Below, one piece after another: positions 8,095 through 16,945 of a stretch of 64,000 bases of DNA. The first letter of the stretch is position 1, and each line of letters opens with the position of its first letter. Both the position numbers and the translations under genes were made by a program. The stretch spans positions 1 to 64,000 of the forward strand of contig NZ_JBEWCD010000005.1 in NCBI RefSeq assembly GCF_040530035.1, given 5' to 3'. This DNA is from Roseibium sp. HPY-6 (GTDB lineage Bacteria > Pseudomonadota > Alphaproteobacteria > Rhizobiales > Stappiaceae). The notes below the pieces were generated by a model that worked only from the letters and a program-made list of their open reading frames with translations, did not search any database and was not told the origin of the DNA.

Positions 8095-10428
8095 ATGCCC
8101 CTGACAGCCCCACAACGCATCGCGCGCGAAGCTGGACGACCCTTCCTTGTTGAATTGTGGCGAGCGCTGATGCCGTTGCGCTCGACAGTTTCCTTCATGA
8201 ACACCGGTGCCCATCCGGATGATGAGATCTCGGACCTGCTGGCTAAGCTCAGCCTGGGTGATGGCCTGGACGTCTCCTACGCCTGTTCCACACGCGGAGA
8301 AGGCGGTCAAAACGATATTGGCCGGGAGGCGACGCAGGCTCTTGGCGTTCTGAGAACCGCAGAAATGGAACAGGCAGCTCTGAGGCTCGGGATGCGCCTT
8401 TACTGGCTGTCTGAGAGCCCGCAGGACAGTGTCTTTGACTTCGGTTTTTCCAAGTCAGGTCAGGAAACGCTGAAAAAATGGGGGCGCGCACGTACGCTCA
8501 AAAGGTTTGTCGACATTTTGCGCAGCGAACGGCCGGACATTGTCTGCACGACCTTTCTGGACGTTCCCGGTCAGCACGGACATCACCGTGCGATGACCGA
8601 GGCTGCGGAAGAGGCGATCGGGCTGGCTGCAGATCCTGCTTATGTTGAGAGCGCTCTGCCGGTTTGGTCGGTGTCCAAGTTCTATCTTCCGGCGTGGTCC
8701 GGTGCGGGGCAGGCCTATGATGACGATCTTCCGCCGCCTCCGGCAACGATTACAGTCTCCGGAAAGGGCTTTGATCCGGCGACGGGACAGTCCTTTCAGC
8801 GGCTCGGTCAATGGAGCCGTGCCTGCCACCTGACGCAGGCCATGGGACGTTGGGTCCCGCACGGAACAGAAGCAGACTGGCCGCTACACCTCAAACTGAC
8901 AAACATCGGCGGAGCTGAAACGTCGTTGATCTCCGGACTTCCGGAATCGCTTGCAGATCTTGGGGGCGGCGATGCTTTGAGGGCGGCTGACCAGGAGATC
9001 GCCGCGGCTGTCGAGGCGTTTGGCGATGGCGCCAGCGTGCTCGGCCACGCAACCGCTGCCTTGAAGCTTGTTCGGGAAGGCGCCGAAACGGTGGACCCGC
9101 GCTACGCTCACAAGATTGCGCGCAAAGAAACGCAGCTTGCAAATCTGATCCGGATTGCAGCCAGGATCGACTGCCGTGCGTGGCTGGACCGAGATATTTT
9201 GCAGCCCGATGATACGGTCGGCATGACGGTAGAACTTCACAAGGGTCTTGCCGACAGCGCTGATGCTGATCCGGTTCTTCCCGAGGGCTGGGAAAAGACG
9301 CCCGGCGGACTGAAGACACGCGCGGCGGCACCGAGCAATCCCTATCCCGACCGGTTCTTGCCCGATGAACCCGAAGCGCCTTTTCTGTCGGTTGATGTAT
9401 CTGTGAACGGCGTGACGAGCACGTCGCGCATTCCTTTCGAGGTGCCTCCGCAGATCCGTCCGGCGGTTTGCGCCGATTTGTCTCCCTCAACGGCGGTTGT
9501 CAATCTCAGCAGCAGCAGGCGCAGCTTGCATCTCGGAATTTCCTCCGTCCAGCCGGAGGGCAGTGTTGCTTCGCTGCATGTTCCGGAAGGATGGGATGTC
9601 TCGCAGACAGAGGATGGGTTCGTCGTATCGCTTCCGCGTGATGTACCGGAAGGCCTCTACAAGATCGGCGTTCGCGTGGACGGTCGGGAGGCGCGCTCGG
9701 TGCAGACTGTTTCCTATCCGCATACTGCTCCGCGGCATCTGAGTGCACCGGCCGAGGTGGCGGTGCTGGCCGTTGAGGCCGGGCCGACCGTCGGAAACAT
9801 TGGCTATATCGGCGCGGGGAACGACCGCGTCGAGCACTGGCTCGACGCGCTCGGCTTTTCCGTTACGACGCTTTCTCCCGAAGACCTGACCAACGAAACG
9901 GTGCTGGAACGTCTCCAAACGATCGTTATCGGCATTTTTGCCATGCGCTTTCAGGAGAGCCTCAAAGAAGCAATGCCTGCGCTTCATCGCTGGGTCCAGC
10001 GAGGCGGAACGCTTCTGACGCTTTACCATCGTCCCTGGGACAACTGGGATCCGGATACCGTGCCGCCGGCGCGACTGGAGATTGGACAGCCTTCGTTGCG
10101 CTGGCGGGTGACCGACGAAAACGCCGCTGTTTCGTATCTTGAAGATAATTACCCCGTTTTGACCGTGCCGAACATGATCGGGCCTGATGACTGGAAGGGG
10201 TGGCACAAGGAGCGTGGTCTTTATTTCGCCAAGAGCTGGGACCCGGCTTATCGTCCGCTGCTTCAGATGGCAGACCCGGACGAAGCGCCCCATCAGGGGG
10301 CGTTGCTCACCGGCGATTTCGGCGAGGGCCGCCACATCCACTGTGCCCTGATCCTGCACCACCAGATGGAAAAGCTTGTGCCGGGGGCTTTCCGGCTCAT
10401 GGTCAACCTGGTCACACCGCGATCCTGA
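8095..10428 (+). CDS. Large PIG-L family deacetylase
   Basis: A 777-aa protein whose first 250 residues are a PIG-L/LmbE-type zinc deacetylase: the metal motif HPDDE is at residues 40-44 and a second His motif (GQHGHHRAM) near 162-170. Family members remove N-acetyl groups from N-acetylglucosaminyl conjugates. The region from about 270 to 530 is unrecognised and beta-rich, and the C-terminal 220 residues (LAVEAGPTVGNIGYIGAGND onwards) resemble a glutamine-amidotransferase-like fold seen in some long PIG-L proteins. There is no signal peptide, so a cytoplasmic role on the imported substrate of the adjacent operon is likely. The gene lies between the ROK regulator and an EamA permease. Confidence 0.82.
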   Translation: MPLTAPQRIAREAGRPFLVELWRALMPLRSTVSFMNTGAHPDDEISDLLAKLSLGDGLDVSYACSTRGEGGQNDIGREATQALGVLRTAEMEQAALRLGMRLYWLSESPQDSVFDFGFSKSGQETLKKWGRARTLKRFVDILRSERPDIVCTTFLDVPGQHGHHRAMTEAAEEAIGLAADPAYVESALPVWSVSKFYLPAWSGAGQAYDDDLPPPPATITVSGKGFDPATGQSFQRLGQWSRACHLTQAMGRWVPHGTEADWPLHLKLTNIGGAETSLISGLPESLADLGGGDALRAADQEIAAAVEAFGDGASVLGHATAALKLVREGAETVDPRYAHKIARKETQLANLIRIAARIDCRAWLDRDILQPDDTVGMTVELHKGLADSADADPVLPEGWEKTPGGLKTRAAAPSNPYPDRFLPDEPEAPFLSVDVSVNGVTSTSRIPFEVPPQIRPAVCADLSPSTAVVNLSSSRRSLHLGISSVQPEGSVASLHVPEGWDVSQTEDGFVVSLPRDVPEGLYKIGVRVDGREARSVQTVSYPHTAPRHLSAPAEVAVLAVEAGPTVGNIGYIGAGNDRVEHWLDALGFSVTTLSPEDLTNETVLERLQTIVIGIFAMRFQESLKEAMPALHRWVQRGGTLLTLYHRPWDNWDPDTVPPARLEIGQPSLRWRVTDENAAVSYLEDNYPVLTVPNMIGPDDWKGWHKERGLYFAKSWDPAYRPLLQMADPDEAPHQGALLTGDFGEGRHIHCALILHHQMEKLVPGAFRLMVNLVTPRS

Positions 10429-10465
10429 TCAGGTGGAGGAAACTTCGGCCACGACGAAAAACACG

Positions 10466-11296
10466 ATGTCCGGCGGTGCCTGGCTGCTCGCCGACATGGG
10501 CCTGATCCTGTGTGCCCAGAGCATCGTGAAACATCTGGGTCTTGAATATTCGTCCGGCCAGCTCGTCTTTTTTCGGGCGTTGACCGGACTGGTCGTGATG
10601 CTTCCCTGGATCCTTGTCTCCGTGGACCTTTTCCGCCGTGTCGACCGGCTGCCGCTGCATCTTGTGCGCGTTGCAGCTTCGACCATCGCGTTGACGGCTG
10701 GTTTCTATGCGATTGCGCGCTTGCCGTTGGCCTTGATCACCGTCGTGAATTTCACGCGGCCGATCCTGACCATGGTGATGGCCGTTGTGATCTTGCGGGA
10801 AATGATCGGACCGCGCCGCTGGATCGCCGCGGCAATTGCCTTTGCGGGGGTTGTCGTTGCGGTTTCTCCCGGTTCGGTGGCCTTTTCCTGGGCGTTGCTG
10901 GCTCTTCTGTGCGCTGCCTTTTTCGGAACGGGCGCCATCATCATCACGCGGCTTCTCAACGATGTGCCAACAGTCGTCATGATGACTTTCTACACGGCGG
11001 GATTGACGCTCCTGGTTTTGCCGCTGGCGCTTCGGAGCTGGACCCCGGTCACTCTGGCCGACATGGCCCCGCTGCTCGCCATCGGTATCTGTGCGCAAGT
11101 TGCACAATTGTGCTTTCTCAAGGCGCACCGTCTGGCATCAGCCGGGTTTCTCTCCGTCCTCAGTTATCTCAGCCTGCCCCTTTCGGCGAGCGTTGGATAC
11201 TTCGTCTTTGGGGAGGTTCTGTCATTCGAGTTTCTGGCAGGGGCTGCATTGATCATGGCGTCAGCCTTGTGGACCGTGCGCCGACAATTGTCTTAG
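10466..11296 (+). CDS. EamA/DMT-family transporter
   Basis: A 276-aa inner-membrane protein with about ten hydrophobic segments arranged as two EamA repeats, typical of drug/metabolite transporters that export amino acids, nucleosides or other small molecules. The ATG at 10466 begins MSGGAWLLADMG, directly before the first span; a GTG at 10433 would add 11 residues. The only GGAGG (10434-10438) is too far from the ATG to be a normal ribosome site, so the exact start is unsure. It follows the deacetylase gene closely and probably forms an operon with it. The cargo is unknown. Confidence 0.78.
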   Translation: MSGGAWLLADMGLILCAQSIVKHLGLEYSSGQLVFFRALTGLVVMLPWILVSVDLFRRVDRLPLHLVRVAASTIALTAGFYAIARLPLALITVVNFTRPILTMVMAVVILREMIGPRRWIAAAIAFAGVVVAVSPGSVAFSWALLALLCAAFFGTGAIIITRLLNDVPTVVMMTFYTAGLTLLVLPLALRSWTPVTLADMAPLLAIGICAQVAQLCFLKAHRLASAGFLSVLSYLSLPLSASVGYFVFGEVLSFEFLAGAALIMASALWTVRRQLS

Positions 11297-11340
11297 CGCC
11301 GTTTCGTCGCGATCTGAGAGACCGACCCGCAGGACGCAAG

Positions 11341-11369
11341 CCGGTGATTGGAAGATCGCTAATCACCGG
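11341..11369. terminator. Hairpin between convergent genes
   Basis: A perfect 9-bp inverted repeat (CCGGTGATT at 11341-11349, AATCACCGG at 11361-11369) sits in the 62-bp gap between the convergent EamA and ribokinase genes and overlaps the ribokinase stop codon. No T run follows on either strand, so it is only a candidate bidirectional terminator. Confidence 0.35.
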
Positions 11370-12291
11370 AATGCTTCTGCAACAACGCTTCTATTTCCGT
11401 TCGGGCCGGCATTGATGGGGCCGTGCCTTGCCGCGTCACGGAAATGGACGCCGTTGCCGTCGCGAAGCGGATGGCCTCCAATGGCGGCATGCCCTGCGCC
11501 AGGCCTGCCGCGAAGCCGCCGTTGAACGCGTCGCCAGCACCAGTGGTCTCCATGACGGGTCCTGCAGACATGGCCGGAACGTGTGTTGCCTCAGCGCCAT
11601 CGTGAAACAAAGACCCGTTTTCGCCGAGTGTAACGATCGCAGCTGTTGCGCCGCGGTTGATCAGCTCTTCGGCAGCTTTCGTGGCGTCTTCAACGGTCTT
11701 TACGCTCATCCCGGTAATGGCTTCGGTCTCGGACTCGTTTGGCGTGACATAGTCGCAAAGGCCGAGTAGGGACGCCGGCAATTCGGCGGCTGGGGCAGGA
11801 TTCAGGATGGTTGTTACTCCGGCCTGTTTTGCAATCCTCAAGGCATATTCTGCCGTCGCCAGCGGTTGCTCGAGTTGTGTCAAAAATACCTTGCTGTTTT
11901 CGATCGCCTCCTGTTGGGCATCAATATCACTCGGTCCCAGGCGGGCCGCGACACCGGGACAGACAATGATGGCGTTGTCACCTGTGCTGTCGTCGACAAA
12001 GATATACGCCGCCCCGGTGTAGCTGTCCGCATGCTGGGAGGCCAGCGATGTCACCCCGGCCTTCGACCATGTTGCAAGCGCCATATCCGCGAATGGGTCC
12101 ATCCCAAGCCGGGTCAGCATGCCAACGCTTGCGCCGGCCATGCCGGCCGCAACCGCCTGGTTGGAGCCCTTTCCACCCGGTCCCAGTGCGAAGGATTCTC
12201 CCAAGATGGTCTCGCCCATTTTGGGCTGCCGCGATGCACGATAGGCGGTGTCCGCCACAAAGACACCCAGAACGACAATGTCGAAACTCAT
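11359..12291 (-). CDS. Ribokinase-like sugar kinase
   Basis: A 310-aa PfkB-family kinase closest in style to ribokinase: GGKGSNQAVAAGMAGA near residues 40-55 is the ribokinase substrate motif, and TTGAGDAFNGGFAAGLAQG near 248-266 carries the catalytic Asp. It would phosphorylate a pentose or related sugar at O5 using ATP. The ATG at 12291 overlaps the stop of the FucU/RbsD gene (ATGA) and is preferred to an ATG 13 codons earlier. Pairing of a kinase with a pyranase/mutarotase is typical of ribose and fucose operons, where the mutarotase supplies the correct anomer. Confidence 0.88.
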   Translation of the reverse strand: MSFDIVVLGVFVADTAYRASRQPKMGETILGESFALGPGGKGSNQAVAAGMAGASVGMLTRLGMDPFADMALATWSKAGVTSLASQHADSYTGAAYIFVDDSTGDNAIIVCPGVAARLGPSDIDAQQEAIENSKVFLTQLEQPLATAEYALRIAKQAGVTTILNPAPAAELPASLLGLCDYVTPNESETEAITGMSVKTVEDATKAAEELINRGATAAIVTLGENGSLFHDGAEATHVPAMSAGPVMETTGAGDAFNGGFAAGLAQGMPPLEAIRFATATASISVTRQGTAPSMPARTEIEALLQKHSGD

Positions 12292-12740
12292 TGGTCCGGT
12301 CCTATCACGCCTTTGCGCAACACGAAGCATCCATAAAAACGCCTCTCACCCGTCTGGATAACGGCATAGCTTTGCCGTGCCAGATCATAAAATGCGAACC
12401 GCTCAACACCGAGCATGGGGCGGGAACCACCCTCGGCCGTGTCGATCTTTTCCTGAACTTCGCTCTGAACGTCCGGGATTTCATCCGGTGCGCCGACAAT
12501 TTCCATGCGCATCGCGAAATCGTCGACGAAGGTATCCAGCGGGAGAACGGACAGGATCGCTTCGATAGCTTCGGCGGCACTGAGATTTTCCATCCGCAAC
12601 AGGGAACCGTAGACCGTGTTTCTGGCAACGCTGTCCGATGGGAAATTCGTATCGGAAATGACGATGGCATCTCCATGACCCATCGCCCGCAAACAATGCA
12701 ACACATCCGCGTTCAGTCTTGGATCAATCCCTTTCAGCAT
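12288..12740 (-). CDS. fucU: RbsD/FucU family sugar mutarotase
   Basis: A 150-aa protein of the RbsD/FucU family, which speeds interconversion of sugar anomers or ring forms. The N-terminus MLKGIDPRLNADVLHCLRAMGHGDAIVISDTNFP matches the FucU group, including the catalytic-site His of GHGD. FucU proteins are about 140-150 aa, which fits better than RbsD (about 139 aa with a different start). It overlaps the ribokinase gene by 4 bp and follows the ABC ATPase gene with an 84-bp gap. The sugar is probably a fucose- or ribose-like aldose. Confidence 0.82.
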   Translation of the reverse strand: MLKGIDPRLNADVLHCLRAMGHGDAIVISDTNFPSDSVARNTVYGSLLRMENLSAAEAIEAILSVLPLDTFVDDFAMRMEIVGAPDEIPDVQSEVQEKIDTAEGGSRPMLGVERFAFYDLARQSYAVIQTGERRFYGCFVLRKGVIGPDQ

Positions 12741-12824
12741 TTTTGGCTCCTCTCTGCAGCTACCGATCTACGCGGCTTCACCGATCAAGTCTGAACTATC
12801 GTCAGGTCTGGAGTCGACCTGTCC

Positions 12825-13895
12825 TCACAGTTCAATCCGCAATCCGTCATCGGCCCCGAACAGGTGGAAGTGGTTCGGGTCGATCCCCAGATGGACCTGA
12901 TCACCCGTTGCCAGGGCATGCCGTTCCCGGAAAACCGCCGTCATTTCCCCTGCACCGAACTGGAACACGACATGGATTTCCGGACCGGTCGGCTCGACAA
13001 CCCTTACGGTCGCCGGCAGACCGGTCTCCGACAATTGCAAATGCTCCGGGCGCACACCCAGTCTTACCGGGCGGCCGGGTTCCAGTTCACTGAATCCGGG
13101 CAAATCGAGTAATGTCCCGCCCACGGAAATCTGGAAGCTGCCTGCATCAGACTTTTCAATTTTTCCATCAAGGAGGTTCATCGCAGGGGACCCGATGAAA
13201 CTGGCGACAAAACTGTTTTTGGGCCGGTCGTACAAATCAAGCGGACTTCCGATCTGCTCGACATTGCCGCCGTTCAAGACCACGATCTTGTCAGCCATCG
13301 TCATGGCTTCTATCTGGTCATGGGTGACATAGATGGTGGTTGTCTGCAAACGCTGATGAAGTTCACGGATTTCCGTGCGCATTTGCACGCGAAGCTTGGC
13401 GTCCAGGTTCGACAGCGGTTCGTCAAACAAAAAGACCTGCGGATCGCGTACGATCGCACGGCCCATTGCGACCCGCTGGCGCTGTCCTCCCGACAATGCG
13501 CGCGGATAGCGCCCGAGATAGGGCGTAAGGCCAAGGATTTCCGCAGCATCCGCCACGCGTTTCTTGATAGCCGTCTTGTCCATCTTTTTCAGCTTCAGCG
13601 AAAATCCCATATTCGCCTCGACCGTCTTGTGCGGATAGAGCGCGTAGGACTGAAACACCATCGCAATGTCGCGCTGGTTGGGAGGCAGATTATTGACCCG
13701 GCGCTCCCCGATATGAATGTCGCCTGATGTGATTTCTTCCAGTCCGGCGATCATGCGCAGGAGCGTCGATTTTCCGCACCCTGAAGGTCCCACCAGGACT
13801 ACGAATTCGCCATCCGTGATATCGACGTCGATACCGTGAATAACTTCGATATCACCATAACTCTTGCGTACTTGCTTGACAGCGACTTCAGCCAT
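12825..13895 (-). CDS. Sugar ABC transporter ATP-binding protein (UgpC type)
   Basis: A 356-aa importer ATPase with Walker [10 protein letters not shown] near residues 37-45, signature LSGGQRQR near 134-141, Walker [14 protein letters not shown] near 154-166 and a C-terminal TOBE domain. It is divergent from the binding-protein and permease genes at 14132-17863, which lack their own ATPase and so very likely use this one. Downstream it is followed by the FucU and ribokinase genes, so import, anomer conversion and phosphorylation are encoded in one divergent unit. Confidence 0.93.
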   Translation of the reverse strand: MAEVAVKQVRKSYGDIEVIHGIDVDITDGEFVVLVGPSGCGKSTLLRMIAGLEEITSGDIHIGERRVNNLPPNQRDIAMVFQSYALYPHKTVEANMGFSLKLKKMDKTAIKKRVADAAEILGLTPYLGRYPRALSGGQRQRVAMGRAIVRDPQVFLFDEPLSNLDAKLRVQMRTEIRELHQRLQTTTIYVTHDQIEAMTMADKIVVLNGGNVEQIGSPLDLYDRPKNSFVASFIGSPAMNLLDGKIEKSDAGSFQISVGGTLLDLPGFSELEPGRPVRLGVRPEHLQLSETGLPATVRVVEPTGPEIHVVFQFGAGEMTAVFRERHALATGDQVHLGIDPNHFHLFGADDGLRIEL

Positions 13896-13969
13896 TGAGC
13901 CTCACAAAGCCGATCCTACCCCATTCACCGGGTAGCTTATTGTCATGAATTTGTCCACCTCTGACCCGA

Positions 13970-13981
13970 CTAACATGTTAG
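13970..13981. promoter_or_regulatory. Candidate GntR operator, copy 1
   Basis: CTAACATGTTAG is a perfect 12-bp palindrome in the 236-bp divergent promoter region between the ATPase and binding-protein genes. Close relatives occur at 21284-21295 (CTAGCATGTCAG) and 24942-24953 (CTAGCATGTTAC). A TTGACA hexamer begins 5 bp after it at 13986, so binding here could block a promoter for the transporter genes. The likely binder is the GntR protein encoded at 24206-24934. Confidence 0.55.
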
Positions 13982-14131
13982 CTACTTGACACAACGTCAG
14001 CTTATTGGGACGGTACGAATTGAGCGTTTGCTCCGCTTGGAAAAAGCCTGCCGCTCTGGAGGAGAGATGCCCGGTGGAATGGGTGTCTTTGAAGCGCCAG
14101 GCCATAATGAAGTGTTAAGGGAGGAAGTGAC

Positions 14132-15772
14132 GTGAAAGTTAGCGATTACAACACGATAATGCATCGTCAACTGAGCCGGCGCGGTTTGCTCAAGGGGGCC
14201 GCGAGCGTTGGCGCCATTGCTGCAGTCAGCTCAATGACAACCGCTGTTCCTTTCAGCGCAGCCCATGCCCAGTCGGATCTTAGGGCGCAAATCCTGAAGA
14301 TCCCCGGTGTCGGTCAAGGGTCGCCAACGGATGCGGACTGGCAGAAAGTCGGCGAGATGTGCCTGGGACCGACAAAAGAGCGCGTCGCCGAAGGCGAGTT
14401 TGAAGGTGTTGAGCTGACATTCATGGGCCTCAACAACCAGAACCTCCACAATTTCCTCTTCCGGGGGTTCCTGAAACCATGGGAAGCCTATACCGGCGCG
14501 AAGATCAACTGGGTTGACCTGGCACAGGCAGATTATAATCCACGCCTGCAGCAGGCCATCGCAACCGGGACCGTCGACTTCGACATAATCGAGATGGGCG
14601 CACCGTTCGAAGGTGACACGGCCGGAAAAGGTCTCCTCGACGAAATGCCGGACTGGGTCGAAGAGCAGATCGATGCGGAAGATCTCGTGAGTTATCTCAA
14701 GCCGCCGGTCGGGACATGGGATGGCAAGAAATACCGCGTCACTATTGATGGCGACTGCCATACATTCGCGTACCGGACGGACTACTTCGGCGACGGAGCC
14801 ATCGGTGGCGCGTCGGTTCCAAAAACCTGGCAGGATGTCAACGCCGCCTCCAAGGCCCTGATCGGCAAGGAAGACCCGCTGACCGGACTGCCCGCTCACG
14901 GCTACCTCGATCCGCTGAAAGGCTGGGGCGGCTTCGGCTTCTACTTCCTTGAAAACCGCGCTGCGGCCTATGCCAAGCATCCGGATGATCCTGCCTGGCT
15001 GTTCGATCCGGACACCATGAAGCCGCGCGTCAACAACCCGGCCTGGGTACAGGCGATCCAGGACGTTCTTGACCTGATTGAGGCCGGTGCTTACCCGGCG
15101 GACCAGATCAACGCGGATCCGGGAACGACCGGCTTCCAGCAATTCCTTGCAGGAACGGGTTCCATGTTGATGTGGTGGGGCGATATCGGCTCCAGCGCAC
15201 GCACATCCGACACGTCCGTTGTCGGCGATGTGGTCGGTTTCGGGATCAATCCGGGCTCCGACCGCGTTTACAACAGCAAGTCGGGCGCATGGGAAGACAC
15301 CTACAACGAAGCGCCGAACATGGCCTATCTCGGCTGGGGCATCTATGTGACCAAGCGGGTTTCGGGCGACGAGAAGAAGCGCAAGGCAGCCTGGAGTGCG
15401 GCAGCCCATCTCGGCGGCAAGGATATCAGCCTTTGGATGTCGGCCTATCCGTCCGGTTTCCAGCCGTACCGCAATTCCCACTTCCAGTTTGATGAGTGGG
15501 AAGCTGCCGGTTACGACCGTGCCTATATTGAAGACTATCTGGGCTCGAACGCCGACAGCTACAATCATCCGAACGCAGCCATCGAGCCCCGCATCCCGGG
15601 CATCTTCCAATATTATTCGGTGGCAGAGGACGAACTCGCCAAAGGATATGCCGGCCAATATGGATCGGCTCAGGAAATCGGCGATGCAATTGCGGCCGCC
15701 TGGGAGAAGATTACCGACCAGATCGGCCGGGACAACCAGATCAAGCTTTACAAGGCATCTCTGGGACTTTGA
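14132..15772 (+). CDS. ABC transporter solute-binding protein, Tat-exported
   Basis: A 546-aa periplasmic sugar-binding protein, larger than the usual 420 aa. The N-terminus has a twin-arginine signal (SRRGLLKGAASVGAIAAVSS, near residues 15-34) with likely cleavage after AHA near residue 46, so it is probably exported folded. GGAGG lies shortly before the ATG at 14132. The gene is followed by two permease genes after a 65-bp gap with a hairpin, and is divergent from the matching ATPase. Its position in a cluster with FucU, ribokinase and FGGY kinases points to a pentose, deoxyhexose or their glycosides as ligand, but this is inference. Confidence 0.88.
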   Translation: MKVSDYNTIMHRQLSRRGLLKGAASVGAIAAVSSMTTAVPFSAAHAQSDLRAQILKIPGVGQGSPTDADWQKVGEMCLGPTKERVAEGEFEGVELTFMGLNNQNLHNFLFRGFLKPWEAYTGAKINWVDLAQADYNPRLQQAIATGTVDFDIIEMGAPFEGDTAGKGLLDEMPDWVEEQIDAEDLVSYLKPPVGTWDGKKYRVTIDGDCHTFAYRTDYFGDGAIGGASVPKTWQDVNAASKALIGKEDPLTGLPAHGYLDPLKGWGGFGFYFLENRAAAYAKHPDDPAWLFDPDTMKPRVNNPAWVQAIQDVLDLIEAGAYPADQINADPGTTGFQQFLAGTGSMLMWWGDIGSSARTSDTSVVGDVVGFGINPGSDRVYNSKSGAWEDTYNEAPNMAYLGWGIYVTKRVSGDEKKRKAAWSAAAHLGGKDISLWMSAYPSGFQPYRNSHFQFDEWEAAGYDRAYIEDYLGSNADSYNHPNAAIEPRIPGIFQYYSVAEDELAKGYAGQYGSAQEIGDAIAAAWEKITDQIGRDNQIKLYKASLGL

Positions 15773-15780
15773 TGTGAACG

Positions 15781-15809
15781 TGCGGGCAGGCGCCTTGTGC
15801 CTGTCCGCA
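15781..15809 (+). terminator. Hairpin between binding-protein and permease genes
   Basis: An 11-bp inverted repeat (15781-15791 and 15799-15809, one G-T wobble) with a 7-nt loop lies 9 bp after the binding-protein stop codon. No T run follows. It is placed like the hairpins at 5484, 28892 and 39950, and probably sets the ratio of binding protein to permease. Confidence 0.55.
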
Positions 15810-15837
15810 AACCTGATGAAGGCGGGGCAAGACAGGA

Positions 15838-16944
15838 ATGAGTTCCGAAGGCGATCGGCTGCATGTTGTTACCGCCGACGATATCTCCGAACAGCGCAAG
15901 CGTTTTGGAAAGCTCCTGGTCTGGGGATCAGCGGGCCTGTTGGCGCTCATCGCAATTTTGCAGACCGCTGATCAGAACGGCTGGCTTGAGCTTGGGTTCA
16001 CGAGTTGGCGGCCGACCCTTTATGCATACATCTTCTGGGGCATTTGCCTGTGCGCGTCGCAGGTAATCACGCGCGGTGAGCATGGCAAGCGGACGCTTTT
16101 TGTGCTGCCGGCCACCTTGTTCGTGGTCTCGATGGTCGTTTTTCCGCTTCTGTTCGGGCTGGTCATCGCCTTTTCCGACTGGAACCTCGCTTCACCTGAC
16201 GGACGCAAGTTCAACGGCATCGATAATCTTCGGCAGATGTGGAACGACCCGTTCTACTGGAACGCGCTGCGCAACATGGTCTGGTACACCCTCGCGATCA
16301 TCGTGGAATACGCCATCGCGTTCGGTCTCGCCCTGCTGCTGAACGCGGAAATAAGGGCGCGCAAATTCTTTCGGGTGGCTTTTCTGCTGCCGCTTATGCT
16401 GTCGCCGGTCGCAGTGTCCTGGATGATCGGCAAGTCGATGCTGGAAAACCGGTTCGGGCCGGTGGCCAGATTGTTGCGGGAGCTGGGAGTGGACAATCCC
16501 TCGTTCTTCTCTTCTCCTGAAATCGCGCAGCTGATGATCATGCTGATGGACGCCTGGACGTATATTCCGTTCATGATGATCATGATCCTGGCGGGCCTGC
16601 AGGCGATCCCAAGAGAGCTTAACGAAGCCGCACGCGTTGACGGTGCGGGTCCGTGGACCCAGTTCTGGGAGGTTACCTTCCCGCTCATGCTGCCGGTTTC
16701 CATCACCGCAATCCTGATCCGGATCATTTTCAAACTGAAGCTGGCAGACATCATCATCAACGTCACGTCCGGAGGCCCTGGCGGGGCTACGGACAGCGTG
16801 ACCAGCTTTATATTCCGGGAATATCGCGACAGGTCCAACGTCGGCTACGGAACCCTTCTTGCCATTGTCTATCTGGTCATCATCGTCATCGCCATGACCC
16901 TTTTGATCAAGGCGGCGGACCGTTGGATGCGCCCGAGGTACTGA
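15838..16944 (+). CDS. Sugar ABC transporter permease (MalF type)
   Basis: A 368-aa inner-membrane permease with eight hydrophobic segments: two extra N-terminal spans (about residues 26-42 and 61-77) before the six-span CUT1 core. The EAA loop NEAARVDGAGPWTQFWEVTFPLMLP lies near 262-286. GGGGCAAGACAGGA precedes the ATG. It pairs with the MalG-type protein encoded one base downstream. Confidence 0.9.
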   Translation: MSSEGDRLHVVTADDISEQRKRFGKLLVWGSAGLLALIAILQTADQNGWLELGFTSWRPTLYAYIFWGICLCASQVITRGEHGKRTLFVLPATLFVVSMVVFPLLFGLVIAFSDWNLASPDGRKFNGIDNLRQMWNDPFYWNALRNMVWYTLAIIVEYAIAFGLALLLNAEIRARKFFRVAFLLPLMLSPVAVSWMIGKSMLENRFGPVARLLRELGVDNPSFFSSPEIAQLMIMLMDAWTYIPFMMIMILAGLQAIPRELNEAARVDGAGPWTQFWEVTFPLMLPVSITAILIRIIFKLKLADIIINVTSGGPGGATDSVTSFIFREYRDRSNVGYGTLLAIVYLVIIVIAMTLLIKAADRWMRPRY

Positions 16945-16945
16945 G

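Noticed and set aside
6927..8204. 425-aa open frame on the minus strand
   Set aside because: It is antisense to the ROK regulator gene, has no recognisable domain and is Arg/Gly-rich, as codon shadows are.
14231..15658. 475-aa open frame on the minus strand
   Set aside because: It lies opposite the Tat-exported binding-protein gene, which has a signal peptide, ribosome site and family match. The minus frame is a shadow of GC-rich codons.
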